From Hyphomonadaceae bacterium UBA1849 (GTDB lineage Bacteria > Pseudomonadota > Alphaproteobacteria > Caulobacterales > Hyphomonadaceae): a stretch of 64,000 bases of DNA. Where the stretch lies: contig DDIN01000008.1 in the NCBI GenBank assembly GCA_002338565.1, forward strand, positions 740,167-804,166, written 5' to 3'. This document shows, piece by piece, positions 59,021-64,000 of this stretch (position 1 is the first letter of the stretch; each line of letters starts with the position of its first letter). The notes beneath the pieces are model-generated. The model was given only the letters and a program-made list of their open reading frames with translations, ran no database searches and was not told the DNA's origin. A program made the position numbers and the translations under genes.

Positions 59021-61705
59021 TTAGCCTGCTTCGCTTGCCAGATTGCGCAGCACATAGTGCAGAATGCCGCCATGGTTGAAGTAATCCAGCTCGTTTTGGG
59101 TATCGATACGAAGCTTCGCCAGAACGATATCATGCTCGCCATTCGGGAACTCGATCAGAACCTCAACATCCTGACGCGGCTTCAGATCAGCAATGCCCTT
59201 GATCGTGACGATCTCATCGCCCTTCATGCCAAGGTCTTTCCAGCCTTTGCCTTCCGGCAGCTGAAGCGGCACCACACCCATACCAATCAGGTTGGAGCGG
59301 TGAATACGCTCAAAGCTGTCTGCAAGAACGGCCCGAACACCGAGAAGGTTTGTGCCTTTCGCTGCCCAGTCACGTGATGAGCCTGTACCGTATTGCTCAC
59401 CGGCAAACACAACGAGCTCTTTACCGGCATCTTTGTACTTCATCGCCGCATCATAGATCGACATAACGTCGCCCTGAGGCCAGAGCTTGGTGACGCCGCC
59501 TTCTGTGCCCGGAACCATCTGGTTCTTGATGCGGATATTGGCGAACGTACCGCGCATCATGACTTCATGATTACCGCGTCGTGAGCCGTAGGAGTTAAAC
59601 TCGGAGACCGGCACACCATTATCTGCCAGCCAGCGGCCAGCAGGACTATCTGCTTTGATATTGCCGGCAGGTGAGATGTGGTCTGTCGTGATGGATTCAG
59701 CGAACAAGCCGAGAATACTGGCTTTCTCGATGTCGTTGATTGCATCCGGCTCCATCGTCATCCCTGCAAAGTAAGGTGGGTTTGCGACGTAGGTGGATTC
59801 AGGCCAGCCATAAGTCTCGCCGCCTTTCACTTCAATTTTTTGCCAGTGCTCGTCACCTTTGAAGACGTCGCCATAACGCGTGTCGAACATTTCAGGTGTC
59901 ACGCATTCACGAACAACAGCCGTAATCTCTTCATTCGAAGGCCAGAGGTCAGAGAGGTATACCGGCTCGTTCTCATCATCATATCCGATCGGATCCTGAG
60001 TGAGATTGATGTTCATGGAGCCTGCCAGCGCGTAAGCCACAACCAATGGCGGGCTTGCCAGATAGTTCGCACGAACATCAGGGTTCACACGGCCTTCAAA
60101 GTTCCGGTTACCGGAGAGAACTGACGTTGCGACGAGGTCAGCCTCGCTGATCGCTTTGGAGATTTTCTCCGGCAACGGACCGGAGTTACCGATACAGGTC
60201 GTACAACCATAGCCGACAAGGTCGAAGCCGAGCTTGTCGAGGTCATCCTGCAGACCGGCTTTCGCCAGATAATCTGTCACAACCTGAGAGCCTGGTGCGA
60301 GGGACGTCTTCACCCATGGCTTCACAGAGAGGCCCCGCTCAACCGCTTTCTTGGCGACAAGGCCAGCTGCGATCATGACAGACGGGTTTGACGTATTCGT
60401 ACAGGATGTGATCGCTGCAATCACTACATCGCCATGACCGATGGAATACTCTTCGCCATCGACTTTGGCGCGCTTGGTCGCTTCATCGAGCTTGTTGAAC
60501 TCGGTGCCAAGTGTTGTCGCAAAAGCGTCGGCAGCGTCGTCCAGAATGATACGGTCTTGCGGGCGTTTCGGGCCAGCAATGCTCGGACGAACAGTAGAAA
60601 TGTCGAGCTCGAGCGTATCGGTGTAGACAGGGTCTGCCATATCTGCGCGCCACATACCCTGCGCTTTCGCATAGGCTTTGACGAGTTCGATCTGTTCTTC
60701 GGAGCGGCCGGTTGTTTTCAGATAGTCGAGCGTTTCATCATCAACAGGGAAGAAGCCACATGTCGCGCCATATTCCGGCGCCATGTTCGAGATCGTAGCC
60801 TCATCTTCGAGAGACAGATTGGCAAGGCCCGGACCGTAGAATTCAACGAACTTACCAACCACGCCTTTCTCACGAAGCATGTCGACGACAACCAGAACGA
60901 GGTCAGTCGCTGTAACGCCCTCGGCAAGTTTGCCGGTGAGTTTGAAACCGATGACCTCAGGGATCAGCATGGAGACCGGCTGGCCGAGCATGGCCGCTTC
61001 AGCTTCGATGCCGCCAACACCCCAACCGAGAACAGACAGGCCATTCACCATTGTCGTGTGAGAGTCTGTTCCCACACAGGTATCCGGATAGGCGACCGTT
61101 TCGCCGTCCTCGTCTTTGGTCCAGACCGTGCGGGCCAGATACTCAAGGTTGACCTGGTGACAAATGCCTGTGCCCGGAGGCACAGCGCGGAAGTTTTCAA
61201 AGGCGGTCTGGCCCCATTTCAGGAACTCATAACGTTCAGCGTTACGTTCGTACTCACGCGCCACGTTCTTTTCGAACGAGTCTGCATGGCCAAAATAGTC
61301 CACCATGACCGAGTGGTCGATGACGAGATCAACAGGCACTTGCGGGTTAATGGCTTTCGGATCAGCGCCGAGCGCCTTGGCGGCATCGCGCATGGCAGCC
61401 AGGTCAACGACGGCAGGAACGCCGGTGAAATCCTGCATGAGGACGCGCGCTGGACGATAAGCAATTTCGTGCTGAGCAGAGCCCTTATCGGTCAGCCATG
61501 CCGCAAAGGCTTTGATATCGTCGGCGGTGACTGTGATGCCATCCTCGAACCTTAGCATGTTCTCAAGAAGCACTTTGAGAGAGGCCGGGAGACTGGTTAC
61601 ATCACCAAGGCCATTCGCCGCAGCTGCTTCGAGACTGAAATAGGTATAAGTCTTGTCGCCTACGGTAAGTGTTTTCTTGGACTTGAAGCTGTCGAGAGAT
61701 GCCAT
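59021..61705 (-). CDS. acnA: Aconitate hydratase A
   Basis: TCA-cycle enzyme that isomerises citrate and isocitrate through a [4Fe-4S] cluster. The 894-residue length is normal for the AcnA/IRP type. Cluster cysteines are in TSCTNTSNP and in GCTTCIGNSGPLP (two), and the late GSSRDWAAKG motif binds substrate. ATG at 61705 gives the usual MASLDSFKSK start. It is divergent from ccmA, an arrangement common in alphaproteobacteria. Confidence 0.97.
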   Translation of the reverse strand: MASLDSFKSKKTLTVGDKTYTYFSLEAAAANGLGDVTSLPASLKVLLENMLRFEDGITVTADDIKAFAAWLTDKGSAQHEIAYRPARVLMQDFTGVPAVVDLAAMRDAAKALGADPKAINPQVPVDLVIDHSVMVDYFGHADSFEKNVAREYERNAERYEFLKWGQTAFENFRAVPPGTGICHQVNLEYLARTVWTKDEDGETVAYPDTCVGTDSHTTMVNGLSVLGWGVGGIEAEAAMLGQPVSMLIPEVIGFKLTGKLAEGVTATDLVLVVVDMLREKGVVGKFVEFYGPGLANLSLEDEATISNMAPEYGATCGFFPVDDETLDYLKTTGRSEEQIELVKAYAKAQGMWRADMADPVYTDTLELDISTVRPSIAGPKRPQDRIILDDAADAFATTLGTEFNKLDEATKRAKVDGEEYSIGHGDVVIAAITSCTNTSNPSVMIAAGLVAKKAVERGLSVKPWVKTSLAPGSQVVTDYLAKAGLQDDLDKLGFDLVGYGCTTCIGNSGPLPEKISKAISEADLVATSVLSGNRNFEGRVNPDVRANYLASPPLVVAYALAGSMNINLTQDPIGYDDENEPVYLSDLWPSNEEITAVVRECVTPEMFDTRYGDVFKGDEHWQKIEVKGGETYGWPESTYVANPPYFAGMTMEPDAINDIEKASILGLFAESITTDHISPAGNIKADSPAGRWLADNGVPVSEFNSYGSRRGNHEVMMRGTFANIRIKNQMVPGTEGGVTKLWPQGDVMSIYDAAMKYKDAGKELVVFAGEQYGTGSSRDWAAKGTNLLGVRAVLADSFERIHRSNLIGMGVVPLQLPEGKGWKDLGMKGDEIVTIKGIADLKPRQDVEVLIEFPNGEHDIVLAKLRIDTQNELDYFNHGGILHYVLRNLASEAG

Positions 61706-61833
61706 GGGCTTTTCTTCCTTCCTGCGTATATGCAAACTGGCTACACGTGGTCAGTGTGGAGGTCCGTTGAACGATTATTTATCGCCACAGCACGCCACCT
61801 GCAATTCGTCTGTCGCCATGTTTGGAAGCTAGT

Positions 61834-62457
61834 TTGTCTGAAGACCCGTTAAATTCCGAATTTGCCTTGCAAATCAGCAACCTTACAGCCGTCAGAGGGT
61901 ATAGCTTACTGTTCTCTGGTCTGGACTTCATCTTATCTAGTGGCTGCTTTGCTGCTCTTAAAGGGCCGAACGGGACAGGTAAGACAACGCTTTTGCGAAT
62001 TATTGCGGGCTTTATCGAACCTGAAACAGGGAACGTATCCCGCGCTGAAGAGTTCCGCGATCAGGGCCCATTTTTTCTCGGCCATGAACACGGGCTTCGT
62101 GCCAGCGAAACGCCGCTCTCACATTTGAAGGATTGGGCGGACATGCACTTCGCCCCTCGGGACCGGATTAGCGCCGCTATTGAGCGTGTCGGACTTACCA
62201 TTCGCCAGAACGTTCCCGCCTATTCTCTCTCTGCCGGACAAAAGAAACGCGTTGCGCTCGCGCGCGCGCTCGTCGCCCCGCGCAAGCTATGGCTTCTGGA
62301 TGAGCCCGCTTCTGCGCTCGATGTGCACGGTCAGGCGCTATTATGCGATCTGATGCGAGAACATCTCGGCTCCGGCGGTTCAATACTCGCCGCGCTGCAC
62401 GACCCGCTGGAACTCCAGCCAGACACCATTCTGGATCTCGGGGAGTACGCAAAATGA
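61834..62457 (+). CDS. ccmA: Heme exporter ATP-binding protein CcmA
   Basis: ATPase of the CcmABCD complex that releases holo-CcmE for cytochrome c maturation. The product has Walker A GPNGTGKT, signature LSAGQKKR and Walker B LWLLDEPASALD. No ATG is in place: TTG at 61834, with GGAAG five bases upstream, is chosen, and TTG at 61822 is the alternative. It overlaps ccmB by four bases (ATGA). Confidence 0.93.
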   Translation: MSEDPLNSEFALQISNLTAVRGYSLLFSGLDFILSSGCFAALKGPNGTGKTTLLRIIAGFIEPETGNVSRAEEFRDQGPFFLGHEHGLRASETPLSHLKDWADMHFAPRDRISAAIERVGLTIRQNVPAYSLSAGQKKRVALARALVAPRKLWLLDEPASALDVHGQALLCDLMREHLGSGGSILAALHDPLELQPDTILDLGEYAK

Positions 62458-63110
62458 GAGGTGTACTCGCTATTTTCCGCCGCGAGCTGGTGCTTGCATG
62501 GGCGGGCGGCTCAGGTTTGTTCCTGCCGGCAGCCTTCTTTGCCGGAACGATTTTCCTTGCGCCGCTAGGCGTTGGCACAGAGCCCCGTCTTCTATCGGCA
62601 CTCGGTCCGGGCCTGATCTTCGTGGCGCTTTGTCTTGCCTCGCTGACGACCCTTGAGCGTATTTTTCAGGCCGACCTTGAGACGGGCGCTCTGGACCATC
62701 AACGTCTCGCAGGCCTCTCCATGGAACTGGTGACACTCGTAAAGGTCGCCGCACACTGGCTGGTGTCCGGTTTGCCGATCGCGCTGCTCACGCCAATTGC
62801 TGCCGTTATGATGCGCGCAGAGACAGTCAGCGCGGCCACCATCCTGCCTGTCCTGCTAGGAAGCATAACCATTTTCCTATGGGGCGGCGTTGGCGCCTCT
62901 CTGACAGCAGGTCTTCGCCGCAGCGGACCACTCGTTGCGCTTCTCGTCTTGCCGCTCTTCGTTCCGGTTGTGATCTTCGGCGCAGAGGAGCTCAACCATC
63001 TCCTCACTGGCGAGACGTTCGGCGCTGGCCTGAGCCTTCTTGCCGCAAACAGCCTTGCCGCACTTGCCATCTCACCATTTGCAATGTCACTTGCACTGAA
63101 ACTGGAATAG
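62454..63110 (+). CDS. ccmB: Heme exporter membrane protein CcmB
   Basis: Inner-membrane subunit (218 residues, six helices) of the CcmAB ATPase. It starts MRGVLAIFRRELVLAW, followed by a helix with FLPAAFFAGTIFLAPLGVG, and matches CcmB in length. Coupled to ccmA by overlap; ccmC follows 10 bases later. Confidence 0.94.
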   Translation: MRGVLAIFRRELVLAWAGGSGLFLPAAFFAGTIFLAPLGVGTEPRLLSALGPGLIFVALCLASLTTLERIFQADLETGALDHQRLAGLSMELVTLVKVAAHWLVSGLPIALLTPIAAVMMRAETVSAATILPVLLGSITIFLWGGVGASLTAGLRRSGPLVALLVLPLFVPVVIFGAEELNHLLTGETFGAGLSLLAANSLAALAISPFAMSLALKLE

Positions 63111-63120
63111 AGACACGCGC

Positions 63121-63849
63121 ATGTTTTCGACTTTCGCAAATCCGCACCGCTTTATGGCGTTGTCAAAATGGCTTCTGCCTGTGTTTGCAGGGCTTGGCAT
63201 TGTCATGCTTGCGTCCGGCTGGGTCTGGGCGATTTTCTTCGTGCCGGAAGAACAGTATCAGGGCGCGACCGCGCGGATCATGTATATTCACGTGCCCGCC
63301 GCGATGGTCTCCATGGCCGCCTATGCGACTATGGCTGTCGGCAGCCTTCTCTATCTGACACTCAAACACACGCTGGCTGATGTCGCCGCGAAAAGCGCAG
63401 CCCCGACGGCTGCCGCGCTATCCTTCATCTGCCTCATCACTGGCGCGCTCTGGGGCCGTCCAACCTGGGGCACTTATTGGGTATGGGATGCCCGCCTGAC
63501 CAGCATGCTGTTCCAGCTCTTCCTCATTCTTGGCTATATGGCGCTGCGTTCAGCGTTCCAGCGCGAACAAGACGCGGCCCGCGCTGGCGCTATTCTCTGC
63601 CTCGTTGGCGCGGTGAACCTGCCAATCATCAAATTCTCGGTCGACTGGTGGAACACGCTCCATCAACCAGCAGGTTTCATCACCATGAGCGGATCAAGCC
63701 TTGCGGGCGAGTTCTTCTGGCCGCTGCTGTATAACCTCTTCGCGGTGATGTTCGTGTTCGGCGCTCTTCTCATGGCGGCCATGCGCGCCGACATTCAGAA
63801 CCGTCAGTATGAAGCCAAGCTCGCACGTCTCAACAGGAGCGGATCATGA
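63121..63849 (+). CDS. ccmC: Heme exporter protein CcmC
   Basis: Loads heme onto CcmE at the periplasmic face. The 242-residue protein has six helices and the Trp-rich motif WGTYWVWDARLT (about 117-128) that binds heme, with two flanking histidines (YIHVPAAM and WWNTLHQPAG). Its stop overlaps the start of ccmD (ATGA). Confidence 0.95.
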   Translation: MFSTFANPHRFMALSKWLLPVFAGLGIVMLASGWVWAIFFVPEEQYQGATARIMYIHVPAAMVSMAAYATMAVGSLLYLTLKHTLADVAAKSAAPTAAALSFICLITGALWGRPTWGTYWVWDARLTSMLFQLFLILGYMALRSAFQREQDAARAGAILCLVGAVNLPIIKFSVDWWNTLHQPAGFITMSGSSLAGEFFWPLLYNLFAVMFVFGALLMAAMRADIQNRQYEAKLARLNRSGS

Positions 63850-64000
63850 ACGAAGCACTTACCGGTCAGGTCAATTCCGGCGATGTCTTCATCTGGGCGA
63901 GCTATGTGGTCTCCGCAATCACGCTGGGCGGGGTCGCGCTCTGGACCATTATCCGCATGATGAGCGCAAAGAAAAAGCTCGCCATGCTGGAGCAGGCGAG
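63846..64000 (+). CDS. ccmD: Heme exporter protein CcmD, 3'-truncated by window edge
   Basis: The first 51 codons of a small membrane protein: one helix (YVVSAITLGGVALWTII, about 20-36) and a basic tail MMSAKKKLAMLEQ. Size, order and ATGA overlap with ccmC identify CcmD, which holds CcmABC and CcmE together. The gene runs past the window. Confidence 0.88.
   Translation, partial: MNEALTGQVNSGDVFIWASYVVSAITLGGVALWTIIRMMSAKKKLAMLEQA

Noticed and set aside
60434..61555. Long open frame (373 codons) on the plus strand inside acnA
   Set aside because: It is antisense to a fully intact, well-conserved aconitase gene, has no Shine-Dalgarno site, and its translation is low in hydrophobic pattern and resembles nothing; long antisense frames arise from the codon bias.

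Overview
The window looks like a chromosome segment from an alphaproteobacterium of the Caulobacterales, most like the Hyphomonadaceae (marine, dimorphic, polar-flagellated). This rests on several Caulobacter-type marker genes together: the flagellar set fliF-fliG-flbE-fliN-flbD, the CtrA inhibitor SciP (DUF1153) beside it, a TacA-type NtrC regulator, GapR (DUF2312), a COQ9 protein, DUF2125, DUF2794, TIGR02302/DUF4175, UrcA-family proteins and a proteobacterial aa3-oxidase subunit IV. Genus cannot be fixed from this. Gene density is very high and nothing looks recently transferred: there is no IS element, integrase, CRISPR array, tRNA or rRNA.

Layout. 1-7.1 kb: the end of an unknown protein, a membrane-anchored TlpA-like thioredoxin, then argH-lptM-lysA-DUF4175 (arginine and lysine/peptidoglycan precursor synthesis). 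7.1-13.5 kb: phosphoribosyltransferase, a zinc-ribbon protein with a His-rich tail, ftsE-ftsX, a YdcF-plsC-DUF2125 operon, COQ9 and rpsU, which appears to start at ATC. 13.6-19.4 kb: a NatAB-like ABC exporter, a DksA-like zinc finger, oxidase subunit IV, a hydrolase, thpR and small proteins. 19.4-32.7 kb: TacA, two UrcA-family secreted proteins, an M23 peptidase, an ABC1 kinase, an SDR, GapR, a lipoprotein hydrolase, a TPR protein, ribosomal protein L36, an MltB-like transglycosylase and an MFS transporter. 32.8-53.3 kb: mostly motility, with motA, flhA-flhF-flhG, flbD-fliN-flbE-fliG-fliF, sciP, flgE-flgD-fliK and divergent flgK-flgL. 53.3-58.9 kb: DUF2794, a Gld-type ABC operon (ATPase, fused permease/GldG protein, DUF4340) and a DUF1223 protein. 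59-64 kb: acnA divergent from the cytochrome c maturation operon ccmABCD, which leaves the window inside ccmD.

Regulation. The flagellar block has the parts of the Caulobacter hierarchy: early basal-body genes encoding FlbD, SciP next door, and good -24/-12 (sigma-54) promoters in front of fliK (very clear), flgK and possibly flgE. FlbD and TacA are both sigma-54 activators with an intact GAFTGA loop.

Most unusual signals: (i) rpsU with a probable ATC start codon; (ii) a perfect 12-bp hairpin burying the Shine-Dalgarno sequence of a small secreted-protein gene at 19.4 kb; (iii) a structured leader ending in an intrinsic terminator, with an overlapping 36-codon leader ORF, in front of the Gld-type ABC operon at 53.8-54.0 kb; (iv) a matching leader element on two unlinked UrcA-family genes; (v) a His-rich tail on the zinc-ribbon protein next to ftsEX. 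I see no convincing new multi-gene defence or mobile system; most of the window is core genome.
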